Assembly (NCBI GenBank): GCA_004208945.1
Contig: SGPE01000030.1
Location: 744,001-808,000, forward strand
Source of the DNA: Pseudoalteromonas sp. CO133X
Lineage (GTDB): Bacteria > Pseudomonadota > Gammaproteobacteria > Enterobacterales > Alteromonadaceae
Length of the DNA stretch: 64,000 nt
Direction: 5' to 3'
Both the position numbers and the translations under genes were made by a program. This document shows, piece after piece, positions 16,955 through 26,671 of this stretch (position 1 is the first letter of the stretch; every line of letters begins with the position of its first letter). Below the pieces are notes generated by a model. It did not search any database, was not told the DNA's origin, and was given only the letters and a program-made list of their open reading frames with translations.

Positions 16955-18550
16955 ATGTCAAAAACAATAAACTCTCACAACACCCATGAGGGTGGTAACA
17001 ATGGGTTATTTAACCGATTTTTAGCCACTGTTGAATTTCTGGGGAATATGTTACCCCACCCTATTACATTATTTGCAATGTTCTGTGTTGCGATCATCGT
17101 ATTCAGTGGTATTGCCGATTGGTATGGTTTAAGTGCCATCGACCCACGCCCAGAAGGTGCTGCAGGTCGCGACCCTGATGGTGTAATTGAAGTTGTAAGC
17201 CTACTTAGTGCCGAAGGCCTACAACGTATTGTTACTGGGCTTGTGACTAACTTTACCAGCTTTGCGCCACTTGGTACGGTACTGGTTGCTTTATTGGGCG
17301 TCAGTGTTGCAGAGCACTCAGGTTTACTCTCTGCAGCTATGCGTGGCATGGTAATGGGTGCATCTAAACGCCTAGTTACCTTTATGGTGGTGTTTGCTGC
17401 GATTTTATCAAATACGGCATCAGAGCTTGGTTACGTAGTACTTATTCCACTTGCTGCAATGATCTTCCACAGCCTTGGACGTCATCCGCTTGCGGGTCTT
17501 GCTGCCGCCTTTGCGGGTGTTTCGGGTGGTTACAGTGCCAACTTATTATTAGGCACCATTGACCCTTTGCTAGCCGGTATCACAACGCCTGCAGCACAAA
17601 TGATTGATCCGAACTACCAAGTTGGCGCTGAAGCAAACTGGTATTTCATGATGATTTCAGTATTTTTAATCGCTATTTTGGGTACTCTCGTTACTGAGAA
17701 AATCGTTGAGCCGCGGCTTGGCAAATACAACCCAGAAGAAGCTAGTAATGATTTGCCAAAAAACGACATTGCCGGTTTAACCGATAAAGAAAAGTCAGGC
17801 CTAAAGTGGGCTGGTGTTTCATTGTTAGTGGTTTCATTATTACTTGCATGGACAATTGTTCCTGACGACGGCATTTTACGTAACCCAGAAACAGGCCTTG
17901 TAGCACACTCGCCATTTTTAAAAGGCATTGTAGTATTTATCTTTGTGACTTTCGGTATCCCAGGGTTTGTTTACGGCCGCGTTGTTGGCACCATGAAAAA
18001 CGATAAAGATGTCATCGATGCCATGAGTAAAAGCATGAGCTCGATGGGGATGTACATTGTGCTGGTTTTCTTTGCAGCACAGTTCGTTGCCTTCTTTAAA
18101 TGGACCAACTTAGGCACAATTTTAGCCATTAACGGCGCTGCTCTATTACAAGCGCTAAACCTAACTGGTCCTGAAGTTTTCGTGCTATTCATTTTAATGT
18201 GTGCGCTAGTAAACTTAAGCTTGGGCTCTTCATCAGCACAATGGGCTGTCACTGCACCAATCTTCGTACCAATGTTAATGCTTATAGGCTATGCGCCAGA
18301 GACTATTCAAGCAGCGTATCGAATTGGTGACTCGGTAACAAACCTTATTACTCCAATGATGAGTTACTTTGGCTTAATACTAGCTGTTGCAACTAAGTAT
18401 AAGAAAGACATGGGGATTGGTACACTGGTTGCGACCATGCTTCCTTACAGCATGATCTTCTTTGTGGGTTGGGTCGCGTTATTCTACTTGTGGGTGTTTG
18501 TACTGGGATTACCAGTGGGCCCTGAATCACCGATTTATTATCAGCCTTAA
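16955..18550 (+). CDS. AbgT family transporter
   Basis: This membrane protein of about 531 residues has about ten to twelve hydrophobic segments plus two re-entrant regions. FAPLGTVLVALLGVSVAEHSG, SNTASELGYVVLIPLAA and LSLGSSSAQWAVTAPIFVPM are hallmark AbgT blocks, the last containing the substrate-proximal SSSAQW. Characterised members import p-aminobenzoyl-glutamate (AbgT) or export sulfonamides and antimetabolites (MtrF, YdaH). Which applies here cannot be decided; no abgA/abgB hydrolase genes are adjacent. I use the ATG, although an upstream TTG adds seven residues. Confidence 0.9.
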   Translation: MSKTINSHNTHEGGNNGLFNRFLATVEFLGNMLPHPITLFAMFCVAIIVFSGIADWYGLSAIDPRPEGAAGRDPDGVIEVVSLLSAEGLQRIVTGLVTNFTSFAPLGTVLVALLGVSVAEHSGLLSAAMRGMVMGASKRLVTFMVVFAAILSNTASELGYVVLIPLAAMIFHSLGRHPLAGLAAAFAGVSGGYSANLLLGTIDPLLAGITTPAAQMIDPNYQVGAEANWYFMMISVFLIAILGTLVTEKIVEPRLGKYNPEEASNDLPKNDIAGLTDKEKSGLKWAGVSLLVVSLLLAWTIVPDDGILRNPETGLVAHSPFLKGIVVFIFVTFGIPGFVYGRVVGTMKNDKDVIDAMSKSMSSMGMYIVLVFFAAQFVAFFKWTNLGTILAINGAALLQALNLTGPEVFVLFILMCALVNLSLGSSSAQWAVTAPIFVPMLMLIGYAPETIQAAYRIGDSVTNLITPMMSYFGLILAVATKYKKDMGIGTLVATMLPYSMIFFVGWVALFYLWVFVLGLPVGPESPIYYQP

Positions 18551-18569
18551 TTAGCATCTCTTCAGAGGA

Positions 18570-18595
18570 AAAAGCCAAGCACTCGCTTGGCTTTT
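18570..18595 (+). terminator. Rho-independent terminator after AbgT transporter
   Basis: AAAAGCCAAGC and GCTTGGCTTTT form a perfect 11-base stem with an ACTC loop, 20 bases after the stop. The T-run is short (four) and is followed by Cs. Confidence 0.8.
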
Positions 18596-18772
18596 CCCCC
18601 CCTGTGTAATTACCCTTGTGGTACTCAGCTTTATAGTAAAAGTCAGTTAGCAGCTTCGAAAATACAGTTTGACTTTAATCAAATTTAAGCCCATTTTTTA
18701 AACACAAGCTATGTAAACAGACTATATTCTTATACTGCTCAAAGACATAATTAATAAACAAGGACGCTACAC

Positions 18773-20509
18773 ATGAAGCCTCACCTCGCACTCGCTTGGT
18801 CATTACTCGCCTTAACGGCCTGTGATGAAGCCCCAGAACAAACAGCTAAAACACTGCCACTGCAAGTTAGCGCTGCAGATGTCATTTATTATGGTGGCGA
18901 TATTCTTACAATGACTGGCGATAAACCAGAATATGCACAGGCAATCGCTACCCAAGGTGAAAAAATTATCTTTGTGGGTAATAAAGATAAAGCACTTGAA
19001 TATAAGTTTGGCAAAACAAAGCTGGTTGATTTACAAGGTAAAACCTTAATGCCTGGTTTTGTAGATGGCCATAGCCATGTCTATGGTGTTGGTTTACAAG
19101 CCATGGTCGCCAATGTCCTACCTAACCCAGATGGTGACGCCAATAGCGTTGAGCAAATAGTCAATATCCTCACAGCAGCACAAAGTAACCCTGACTACAC
19201 TACATTTATCGAAAAAACGGGGGCAATTTTAGGCTTTGGTTACGATGATGCTGAGCTTGATAGGTATCCAACTAAAATGGATTTAGACCTAGTTAGTAAA
19301 GATAAACCAGTGATTATAATCCACACCTCAGGCCACTTAAGTGTTGCAAACAGTAAAGCATTAGCCATGGCTGGCATTGATGCCAGCACTGAAAACCCTG
19401 ATGGAGGACTGATACGCCGAATGCCTAACTCACAAGAGCCAAGCGGTGTACTCGAAGAAAACGCACACTTTGGTTTACTGTTTAAACTCATGCAGTCTTT
19501 TGATCCTGAGTTACAAGATATGATGCTTGAAAAAGGCCAGAAAATGTATACCAAATATGGCTACACAACGGCGCAAGAAGGCCGTGCAACCCAAGAAGCT
19601 TATGATTCAATGGTAAGAACATCAAAAGCGAATAAATTCGTGATTGATGTGGTAGCTTATGCGGATATGGCTACGAGTAGCAATTTCATGGACTCAACCT
19701 ATAACAGTAAAAACTACACCAACCATTTTCGCATTGGGGGTGTAAAACTTAACTTTGATGGCTCACCGCAAGGTAAAACCGCTTGGTTATCTCATCCTTA
19801 TTTAAAAGCCCCTGAAGGCCAAGATCAAGGCTATGCAGGCTATCCAACTTTTAATGATGCACAAGCTTTTGAATATGTTGAAACAGCCTTTGCCAATGGC
19901 TGGCAAGTTATGACTCATGCGAATGGTGATGCCGCCATTGAGCAGTTTTTAAATGCTGTTGAAAATGCGAATAACAAGCTTGGCAAAAAAGACCGTCGTC
20001 CTGTACTCATTCATGGTCAAACAATTCGTCAGGACCAAGTTAACCGCCTTAAAGGGTTAGGCGTTTTTCCATCACTCTTTCCAATGCATACTTTCTATTG
20101 GGGCGATTGGCATGTAAATTCAGTGCTTGGCCACCCCCGTGCAGATTTTATTTCACCCACTCACGCGGTTCGCGAGCAAGGATTAATGTTTAGCACCCAT
20201 CATGATGCGCCAGTTGCACTGCCCAACGCTCTTCGCGTATTAGATGCAACGGTTAACCGCACTACTCGTACTAATCAAGTATTAGGTCCAGAGCAACGGG
20301 TTTCTGTGTATACTGCATTGCAAGCAATGACAACATGGCCTGCGTATCAACACTTTGAAGAAACCTCAAAAGGGCAATTAAAACAAGGGATGCAAGCGGA
20401 TTTAATCATTCTTGATAACAATCCGTTGAAAATAAAACCTGAAGAGCTCCATAACTTACAGGTGTTAGAAACTATTAGCCGTGGTAAAACCGTCTACAGT
20501 AAAAATTAA
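18773..20509 (+). CDS. Amidohydrolase 3 (YtcJ-like) lipoprotein
   Basis: This 578-residue protein starts with a lipoprotein signal (LTAC at residues 14-17, CDEAPE after cleavage), so it is anchored to a membrane on the periplasmic side. The metal-dependent hydrolase domain shows HSHVYG (first metal histidines), GVKLNFDGSPQGKT, HANGDAAIEQ, a histidine in IHGQT and FSTHHDAPV. These are features of the YtcJ/amidohydrolase 3 group, usually of unknown substrate. It is followed after 19 bases by a DUF442 phosphatase-like protein, also exported, so the two may act together in the periplasm. Confidence 0.85.
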   Translation: MKPHLALAWSLLALTACDEAPEQTAKTLPLQVSAADVIYYGGDILTMTGDKPEYAQAIATQGEKIIFVGNKDKALEYKFGKTKLVDLQGKTLMPGFVDGHSHVYGVGLQAMVANVLPNPDGDANSVEQIVNILTAAQSNPDYTTFIEKTGAILGFGYDDAELDRYPTKMDLDLVSKDKPVIIIHTSGHLSVANSKALAMAGIDASTENPDGGLIRRMPNSQEPSGVLEENAHFGLLFKLMQSFDPELQDMMLEKGQKMYTKYGYTTAQEGRATQEAYDSMVRTSKANKFVIDVVAYADMATSSNFMDSTYNSKNYTNHFRIGGVKLNFDGSPQGKTAWLSHPYLKAPEGQDQGYAGYPTFNDAQAFEYVETAFANGWQVMTHANGDAAIEQFLNAVENANNKLGKKDRRPVLIHGQTIRQDQVNRLKGLGVFPSLFPMHTFYWGDWHVNSVLGHPRADFISPTHAVREQGLMFSTHHDAPVALPNALRVLDATVNRTTRTNQVLGPEQRVSVYTALQAMTTWPAYQHFEETSKGQLKQGMQADLIILDNNPLKIKPEELHNLQVLETISRGKTVYSKN

Positions 20510-20528
20510 ATACATTTGAAGGAAAAAT

Positions 20529-21047
20529 ATGAACAAGTTAATACAATTAGTATTTACCGCTTTGCTGTCATTTTCAGTGCTGGCTACACAAACAGTCACC
20601 ACAGAGTTGGATATTTTAAACCTTAAAGCTCAGTCTGAATATGTATTGACCTCAGGTCAGCCAAATCAAACTGATTTTGCAAAGTTAAAAGAGCTGGGGG
20701 TTGAAAACATCATTAACCTACGTGGAGATAATGAAACTAATTGGTCTGAGCATGATTTAGTGACTGAGCTTGGCATGAATTATTACCATATTCCTGTGCA
20801 ATCGAAAGCTGATATTACGATTGAAAATGCCACTAAGCTACAAAACTTGCTCAATGAACATCAACAGCAAACAACCTTGCTTCATTGTGCTAGCAGCAAC
20901 CGTGTTGGTGCACTTGTTGCGCTTTACAATGCTATTACCTTGAAAAAGCCAATTGATGAAGCTGTCGAGATTGGAAAGCAATGGGGCTTAAAAAGCCTTG
21001 AAGGGGTTGTACGAAGTAAAGTAAACGAAGAAATTGGTCAGCCCTAA
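20529..21047 (+). CDS. Exported DUF442-type phosphatase-like protein
   Basis: This 172-residue protein has a signal peptide (about residues 1-20). The body begins VLTSGQPNQTDFAKLKELGVENIINLRGD, typical of DUF442 and related dual-specificity phosphatase folds. The phosphate loop is HCASSNRVGA, so the spacing is C-x4-R rather than the C-x5-R of protein tyrosine phosphatases. This loop type is common in DUF442 (beta-lactamase hydrolase-like and sulfur-linked) proteins, whose activity is poorly known. Sulfur-transfer or phosphatase activity are both possible. Confidence 0.8.
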   Translation: MNKLIQLVFTALLSFSVLATQTVTTELDILNLKAQSEYVLTSGQPNQTDFAKLKELGVENIINLRGDNETNWSEHDLVTELGMNYYHIPVQSKADITIENATKLQNLLNEHQQQTTLLHCASSNRVGALVALYNAITLKKPIDEAVEIGKQWGLKSLEGVVRSKVNEEIGQP

Positions 21048-21069
21048 GCTGACCAACTTTTAAATGAAA

Positions 21070-23316
21070 CTAAAGCTGCCACGCATAACTTAACTTTGTA
21101 AAAAAGGTTCGTTGGTCTCTTTCTAGTCCTTTAAGAGAGTCATCCTCATACCCTCTATCTGAGTAACCTAAGTAAAATAAAGTTTGGGCATTAATTTTGT
21201 AGGAATAGACCAGTTGACTACCATAGTCACGATTCGTTTGGCTTACATCATAAAGATAAGCTTCATGATTTCGATCCACATCTTCAAATTGTAAAACGAG
21301 TTTCAGCATCGAGCGCATATTAAATTTATAATAAACTCGCAGATCCGTTAAGTTAGCGGTATAAACACGGTCGTTTTGTTCGTTATCTAAATAACTGTAA
21401 CTGTGCTCTAATTGAACCTGCCAATGGTCGTTAATGTCCCATGTCATTTCTGGTTCAATTCGTACCATGGTGCCAAGGGCAGCATTGCTATAATCTATTT
21501 TGCTACCATATTGCGCATACAATAAGAAACGCACGTCACGAATTGGCCTAAAACCACCGTAGATATAGCCAATATTTTGATTAAAGAACTCACCAGCATA
21601 AAACTCATTACGGTGAATAAAACCAACTTCTGTTTGTGACTGCATTTTGCCTTTAAAAGTAATAAAGCCATCGTACTCTTCTTCGAGTAAATCACCATTT
21701 TGCGCCCACGTTTTATCCCACTCAGCATTATAACTGTACTCAGTAATTACATCCTCAGCGTCACGATACCAAGTTTGACCTCCACCAAGTTGAACTTGCT
21801 CATAGTCAGCCTTTGCTTGATAACCTAAGTCAGAGCGATAGTCTTTGCCTATATTTTCATAGTTTGCGTAAAGCTCGTAGTCACGTTTATTGCGGCTAAA
21901 CTCAATATTGTAGGCTTCGTCTGATTGATTTTTTTCAAGACCATACACATCAACTAAATAATCAGAGTTTTTCGTGTCTGTCGTTACAGCTTGGTATTGA
22001 ATACTATCGGTTTGATTAAACCAATAGCTACCATCAAGGGATAAAACCGTGTTGTGATAATCACCACTTTCACGGTGTGTTGTCATAACCCCAATCGTCC
22101 CCTTTTGGCCTATATCAAGTTGATAACGTCCTACAGCTGAATGTGTTTTATCACCAAGATTGGCAAATCCAGAGCCTTGGTTAGTCGGTAGCAAAACGCT
22201 GGTATTTTCATCATCCGCATACATAAAACCATAACTATGCGTCCCTGTTTTACCTGTTAACTTAACACCGACTTCTGGCTCTGCAATGGTACGTGTATAC
22301 AGCAATTCAAGTTGGTTAGTGTCAAAGTAAGACGCACCATCTAAGAAGAATGGACGTTTTTCGGCGTAGTAAATTGAATAAGTGGTATTCACATCAAGCT
22401 CAAGTGAGTCAGCCTCAACTTGCGAAAAATCAGGATTAATTGTAGCGTTAATGACCGCATCTTGAGTCACCCCCCAACGCAAATCAAGGCCAGCCTCAGT
22501 GTCGATATCTCCATTTTGCCAATCTCCTGGCACAGTGTCTTTTGTATCATGGCGAAGTGCTGTTAATGTCGGTGTGAGCTGAATATTTTTACTCTCACTC
22601 ATATTCCTAAAACCAGTTAATTTATCAAATTGACAAAAACTGCACTTAACATCACGGTCAAAACCGACATTCGACATTTGATAAAATACGTCTCGCGGGT
22701 AGTTACGCCAAACAGCAAAGCTCCATGTTAATTGCTCTTGGTTTTTAGGAAAACGTAATGCAGTAAAAGGGATCCGCATTTCCACCACATAACCGTCTTC
22801 AGTGATCTGCCCTGCACTATCCCAAATTGCATCCCATGAAGGGTCTTCAACCCAATCATCAATGTCTGTCATACGCATATCCCCTTGAGCACCAAGCGGA
22901 TTTACATAAAACTCATACCCTGTACGCTCGTCGTTAAAGGTATCGATCATTAAGGCGACATTGTCATCTTGCCACAACGTATCGCGGTCCCGAAGTGCTG
23001 CACGAATTTGACTAGGATCATTATCTTTGGCAACAAATCCAACATACAAATACTTACCATCTTCATACATATAAGCATCAGTTTGTACAGGTGGCTCACC
23101 TTTTTCATTGGGTTCGTTTTGATATTTAAGAGGTATCTGGGTTGCGTGCTGCCAATGTGCTTCGTCCATGACACCGTCAACACGAATAGACTCATTGATA
23201 TGAGCTAATGAAAATTCGACTTTATCATAAGCAACAGCTTTGAGGGGTACATGTGCAAGGCTAAAAAAAATGCCAGGTAAAATAGCACGGGTAATTATTT
23301 TTCTTACGTACTGCAT
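21070..23316 (-). CDS. Exported CBM9-like + DUF5916 outer-membrane protein
   Basis: This protein of about 748 residues has a signal peptide (LPGIFFSLAHVPLKA), then a carbohydrate-binding family 9-like domain (about residues 35-220, with IRVDGVMDEAHWQHA and EFYVNPLGAQGD), then a long DUF5916 part rich in alternating aromatic strands that ends in SYAWQL with a hydrophobic terminus. The latter is predicted to form an outer-membrane beta barrel. Function is unknown; members often lie near peptidase and polysaccharide genes. The ATG preceded by GGATG is chosen; longer upstream starts would bury the signal peptide behind 37 residues. Confidence 0.8.
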   Translation of the reverse strand: MQYVRKIITRAILPGIFFSLAHVPLKAVAYDKVEFSLAHINESIRVDGVMDEAHWQHATQIPLKYQNEPNEKGEPPVQTDAYMYEDGKYLYVGFVAKDNDPSQIRAALRDRDTLWQDDNVALMIDTFNDERTGYEFYVNPLGAQGDMRMTDIDDWVEDPSWDAIWDSAGQITEDGYVVEMRIPFTALRFPKNQEQLTWSFAVWRNYPRDVFYQMSNVGFDRDVKCSFCQFDKLTGFRNMSESKNIQLTPTLTALRHDTKDTVPGDWQNGDIDTEAGLDLRWGVTQDAVINATINPDFSQVEADSLELDVNTTYSIYYAEKRPFFLDGASYFDTNQLELLYTRTIAEPEVGVKLTGKTGTHSYGFMYADDENTSVLLPTNQGSGFANLGDKTHSAVGRYQLDIGQKGTIGVMTTHRESGDYHNTVLSLDGSYWFNQTDSIQYQAVTTDTKNSDYLVDVYGLEKNQSDEAYNIEFSRNKRDYELYANYENIGKDYRSDLGYQAKADYEQVQLGGGQTWYRDAEDVITEYSYNAEWDKTWAQNGDLLEEEYDGFITFKGKMQSQTEVGFIHRNEFYAGEFFNQNIGYIYGGFRPIRDVRFLLYAQYGSKIDYSNAALGTMVRIEPEMTWDINDHWQVQLEHSYSYLDNEQNDRVYTANLTDLRVYYKFNMRSMLKLVLQFEDVDRNHEAYLYDVSQTNRDYGSQLVYSYKINAQTLFYLGYSDRGYEDDSLKGLERDQRTFFTKLSYAWQL

Positions 23317-23460
23317 AAACATCCATTTAAATACAAGCGTGACCTTCACGCCATTTAATTTTATCGAAAAGCGATTGTAATTCAACGAGGTAGACTTGTT
23401 AATAATTTTGTCGATAAAAATTAACAAATACGCAATTTGTATTAGTTTTGAGCAGATAAC

Positions 23461-23496
23461 AAAAAGCCCCGTAGCGTATTCGCGACAGGGCTTTTT
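23461..23496. terminator. Rho-independent terminator (bidirectional) after DEAD-box helicase
   Basis: AAAAAGCCC and GGGCTTTTT form the outer stem with a partly paired inner stem (GTAGCG/CGCGAC). It lies 23 bases downstream of the helicase stop on the minus strand. Confidence 0.8.
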
Positions 23497-23519
23497 AAAA
23501 TTAACGAAAATTCAATTAG

Positions 23520-24821
23520 TTATTTTTTTAAGCTTAGTTTTCCGCCTTTTAACGACTTACGTACCTTGGCAATCCGCGAGCGATTCTTAGCACGTGCTTC
23601 GCCTGTCGCCTGACCAGACGCCTTGTTTGTACGGCTGCGGCGTAAATGCGATGGCTTTTTACCAATTTTATCAATCAGTACATCACGACTACTGACTTCA
23701 TAGCCAGGCAACACAATACGTTTAATACGCTGGCCGATTAACTTTTCGATATCGAATAGGGTATTTTCTTCTTCGCGGCTAACGAATGAGATAGCTTGTC
23801 CTGGTTTACCAGCACGGCCAGTACGACCGATACGGTGTACATAATCTTCAGCAAGCCAAGGCAGGTCAATATTAATAACACGTGGTAAGCCTTCTATATC
23901 AATACCGCGGGCTGCCACCTCTGTTGCAACTAATACGCGAACTTTACCTTCTTTGAACTCACGTAATGCACGACGGCGATTGCCTTGGGTTTTGTCACCA
24001 TGACATACAACTGCAGGAATACCATCAAGGTTTAGCTCTTCAACAAGCTCATCAGCGGTTTCTTTCATGTTTACGAAAACCAAAACCTGTTGCCAATTTT
24101 TCTTACCAATAAGCTCAGACAACAACTCTTGTTTACGACGCTCTTCAACTGGATAAACCACGTGCTGAACGGTTTCGGCAGTACTATTAGTTTGGTCAAC
24201 GCGGATGATTTCAGGTTGTTTAAGTATTTTACTTGCGAACTGCTTAATTGCGGCAGGGAACGTCGCCGAGAACAGTAAAATCTGACGAGCTTCATCACAG
24301 CCATTAATGACTGTTTGCATGTCATTAATAAAGCCCATATCAAGCATGCGATCAGCTTCATCAAGCACAAGGTGTTTAACACTTGCTAAGCTGATATTAC
24401 CTAAACGTAGTTGATCTAATAAGCGCCCTGGTGTCGCTACGACAATATCAACACCTGCTTTAAGATCATTTGCTTGGCCGGCTAGGTTAACTCCACCAAA
24501 TAAACACACTGTTTTTAACTCAGTGTATTTTGCAAATGCTTTAAAGTTATTGGCAATTTGCTCTGCAAGTTCACGAGTTGGCGCAAGCACTAAGGCACTC
24601 GGTGCATTATTATCACTCAGTGTGGTCTCTGACAGCTTTTGAATAAGAGGCAGTGCAAAAGCAGCTGTTTTACCCGTACCAGTTTGCGCACTGACAAGTA
24701 CATCTTTGCCTTTTCTTATTGCAGGAATAGCACTACGTTGTACGGGAGTAAGCGTTTGGAAATTAAGTTCTTCTAACGCCTGAAGAATCTCAGAAGAAAA
24801 ACTAAATGATTTAAAATTCAT
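23520..24821 (-). CDS. DEAD-box ATP-dependent RNA helicase (RhlE/SrmB-like)
   Basis: This 433-residue protein carries all helicase motifs in order: Q motif (FQTLTPVQRSAIP), Walker A (AQTGTGKTAA), PTRELAEQ, TPGRLLDQ, DEAD in VLDEADRMLDMG, SAT in LFSATFP, ATEVAARGID and HRIGRTGRAG. The C-terminal 60 residues are lysine/arginine-rich (SHLRRSRTNKASG and after), a tail that often contacts RNA. It acts in ribosome assembly or RNA decay. No exact orthologue can be named from the sequence alone. It is likely monocistronic. Confidence 0.93.
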   Translation of the reverse strand: MNFKSFSFSSEILQALEELNFQTLTPVQRSAIPAIRKGKDVLVSAQTGTGKTAAFALPLIQKLSETTLSDNNAPSALVLAPTRELAEQIANNFKAFAKYTELKTVCLFGGVNLAGQANDLKAGVDIVVATPGRLLDQLRLGNISLASVKHLVLDEADRMLDMGFINDMQTVINGCDEARQILLFSATFPAAIKQFASKILKQPEIIRVDQTNSTAETVQHVVYPVEERRKQELLSELIGKKNWQQVLVFVNMKETADELVEELNLDGIPAVVCHGDKTQGNRRRALREFKEGKVRVLVATEVAARGIDIEGLPRVINIDLPWLAEDYVHRIGRTGRAGKPGQAISFVSREEENTLFDIEKLIGQRIKRIVLPGYEVSSRDVLIDKIGKKPSHLRRSRTNKASGQATGEARAKNRSRIAKVRKSLKGGKLSLKK

Positions 24822-24888
24822 GCTGTATAACCTGCGGCCATCTTATCAAGGGTCGCAAATTATACAGAAAAAAAATGGTTTTAGTTAG

Positions 24889-25320
24889 TTATAACTTAAC
24901 TAAAGTGCCTTTTAATGCTACACCAGCGATAAAAGTACCCGCACCACACTGATATTCAGTCTCACTCACAAACTCGCGCTTTTTATAATAAGATTGAATA
25001 TTCACGACTGCATTCATGCCTTCACGTTTAGCACGCTCTTGTAGAGCCTTAAGCGCACTTAACATTACCCACTCACATGCTTCGCGGTCACTTTTGTTAA
25101 ACGCATTGGTTTTTTTATTTGTTATCACTTCACCATAACTGCTTTTGATTTTGCTATGGCTTTGACTGGCAAAATAAAGAGGAATATCAAGCAGCACATT
25201 TTTTGCTTTCGTTGTTTGCAATAAAGCTTCAACTGGTAGCGTTTGCAGATCATCGCGCGCAGCGCTATTAGCAGAAAATAAACAACCGATAAGAGCAAAA
25301 GTGGTAATAATTAATTTCAT
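24889..25320 (-). CDS. Small exported protein of unknown function
   Basis: This 143-residue protein has a signal peptide (about residues 1-20, ending SANSAA). The remaining part contains GMNAVVNIQSYYKK and YQCGAGTFIAGVALKGT, a pattern seen in small secreted proteins often mislabelled excinuclease subunits, which share a YbjQ-like sequence turn. Two cysteines (about residues 82 and 124) could form a disulfide. I cannot assign a role. AAGGAA upstream of the ATG supports the start. Confidence 0.6.
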   Translation of the reverse strand: MKLIITTFALIGCLFSANSAARDDLQTLPVEALLQTTKAKNVLLDIPLYFASQSHSKIKSSYGEVITNKKTNAFNKSDREACEWVMLSALKALQERAKREGMNAVVNIQSYYKKREFVSETEYQCGAGTFIAGVALKGTLVKL

Positions 25321-25444
25321 TTAAAGTTCCTTTTGTGTCGTTTCCATGCAAGCTTTAGTGAAATAGAGTTGTTGTTATTCTGTTTTACTAAGACTTGCAT
25401 ATGGTTCGATGTTGTTGATAAATCTCATTTAACATTGCAGTAGG

Positions 25445-26671
25445 TTATGCCTGCCACTTCTTAAAAATCAGCGAAGTATTAATGCCACCAAATGCAAAAT
25501 TGTTACTCATTATGTAATTAGTTTGTATGTCTCGGCCACAACCTTTTATGTAATCAAGGTCTGCACATTGGCTATCAACCTGACTCAAATTGATAGTCGG
25601 TGCAAACCAACCATCATTCATCATATTAATACTTGCCCACGCTTCAATCGCACCACAGGCACCTAATGTATGTCCTAAGTAGCTTTTTAGTGAACTAATC
25701 GGCTTTTTACCAAGCGCATTATAAGTTGCATGAGACTCAGCAATATCGCCTTTGTCTGTTGATGTACCATGGGCATTGATATAACCAATATCATCTGCGG
25801 TAAGATTGGCATCGGTCATTGCCATCTCAATGGCCACTTGCATTGTATCAGCAGTCGGTTGGGTTACATGCTGACCATCTGAATTACAACCAAAACCAAC
25901 TAGTTCAGCGTAAATAACTGCGCCACGAGCAATTGCGTGTTCATATTCTTCTAAAATTAATGTCCCTGCCCCTTCACCAATCACAAGACCATCTCTATCT
26001 TGATCAAAAGGACGGGGGGTTGTTTTCGCGGCATCATTTTTAGTACTGGTGGCATATAGTGTATCAAATACAGCCGCTTCGGTAATACATAGCTCTTCAG
26101 CACCACCAGCAACCATCACTTTTTGACGCCCATATTTAATTGCTTCATACGCATAACCAATGCCTTGTGAACCTGATGTACACGCTGAGCTCGTTGTAAT
26201 AACACGCCCTTTTAAGCCAAAAAACACGCCCACATTAACCGGTGCAGTATGTGCCATCATTTGAATATAACTCGTTGCTGTCACCCCCGTCATTTCACCT
26301 GTTCGCATCATGTTTGCAAAAGCAAGTAGCGGCGGTGTTGACCCCGTTGATGAGCCAAAAGCGATACCCGTAGAACCGTCGGTTAAACTTGGGTGCTCTA
26401 AAAGTCCAGCCTGTTCAAGTGCAAGCTCAGTGGTGCGCGTAGACATCATGGCAACGCGGCCCATTGAGCGTACTTGCTTACGCTTATAATGACTAGGCTT
26501 TGTAAAGTGCGTTACAGGCGCAGCTAAACGTGTATTTAAATCAGCAGCACAATCCCATTGCGACATGTATTGAACTGCGTTCTCACCTTTTTTAAGCGCA
26601 CCTTTAAACTCACCCCAAGTATCACCGAGTGCAGTAATTGCGGACATACCTGTAACAACAACGCGCTTCAT
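25445..26671 (-). CDS. apeR: Aryl polyene ketosynthase (ApeR-like)
   Basis: This 408-residue beta-ketoacyl synthase has the complete catalytic triad: cysteine in SSACTSGSQ, histidine in NAHGTSTDKGD and histidine in LGHTLGACGA. In characterised aryl polyene clusters ApeR is a stand-alone ketosynthase that acts with the ACPs early in chain growth. It is the last gene of the cluster and overlaps the ketoreductase stop by one base (TAATG). No terminator is obvious in the 120 bases after it. Confidence 0.9.
   Translation of the reverse strand: MKRVVVTGMSAITALGDTWGEFKGALKKGENAVQYMSQWDCAADLNTRLAAPVTHFTKPSHYKRKQVRSMGRVAMMSTRTTELALEQAGLLEHPSLTDGSTGIAFGSSTGSTPPLLAFANMMRTGEMTGVTATSYIQMMAHTAPVNVGVFFGLKGRVITTSSACTSGSQGIGYAYEAIKYGRQKVMVAGGAEELCITEAAVFDTLYATSTKNDAAKTTPRPFDQDRDGLVIGEGAGTLILEEYEHAIARGAVIYAELVGFGCNSDGQHVTQPTADTMQVAIEMAMTDANLTADDIGYINAHGTSTDKGDIAESHATYNALGKKPISSLKSYLGHTLGACGAIEAWASINMMNDGWFAPTINLSQVDSQCADLDYIKGCGRDIQTNYIMSNNFAFGGINTSLIFKKWQA

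Noticed and set aside
21495..24382. Alternative frames within the DUF5916 and helicase genes
   Set aside because: They are shadows of well-supported genes in other frames.
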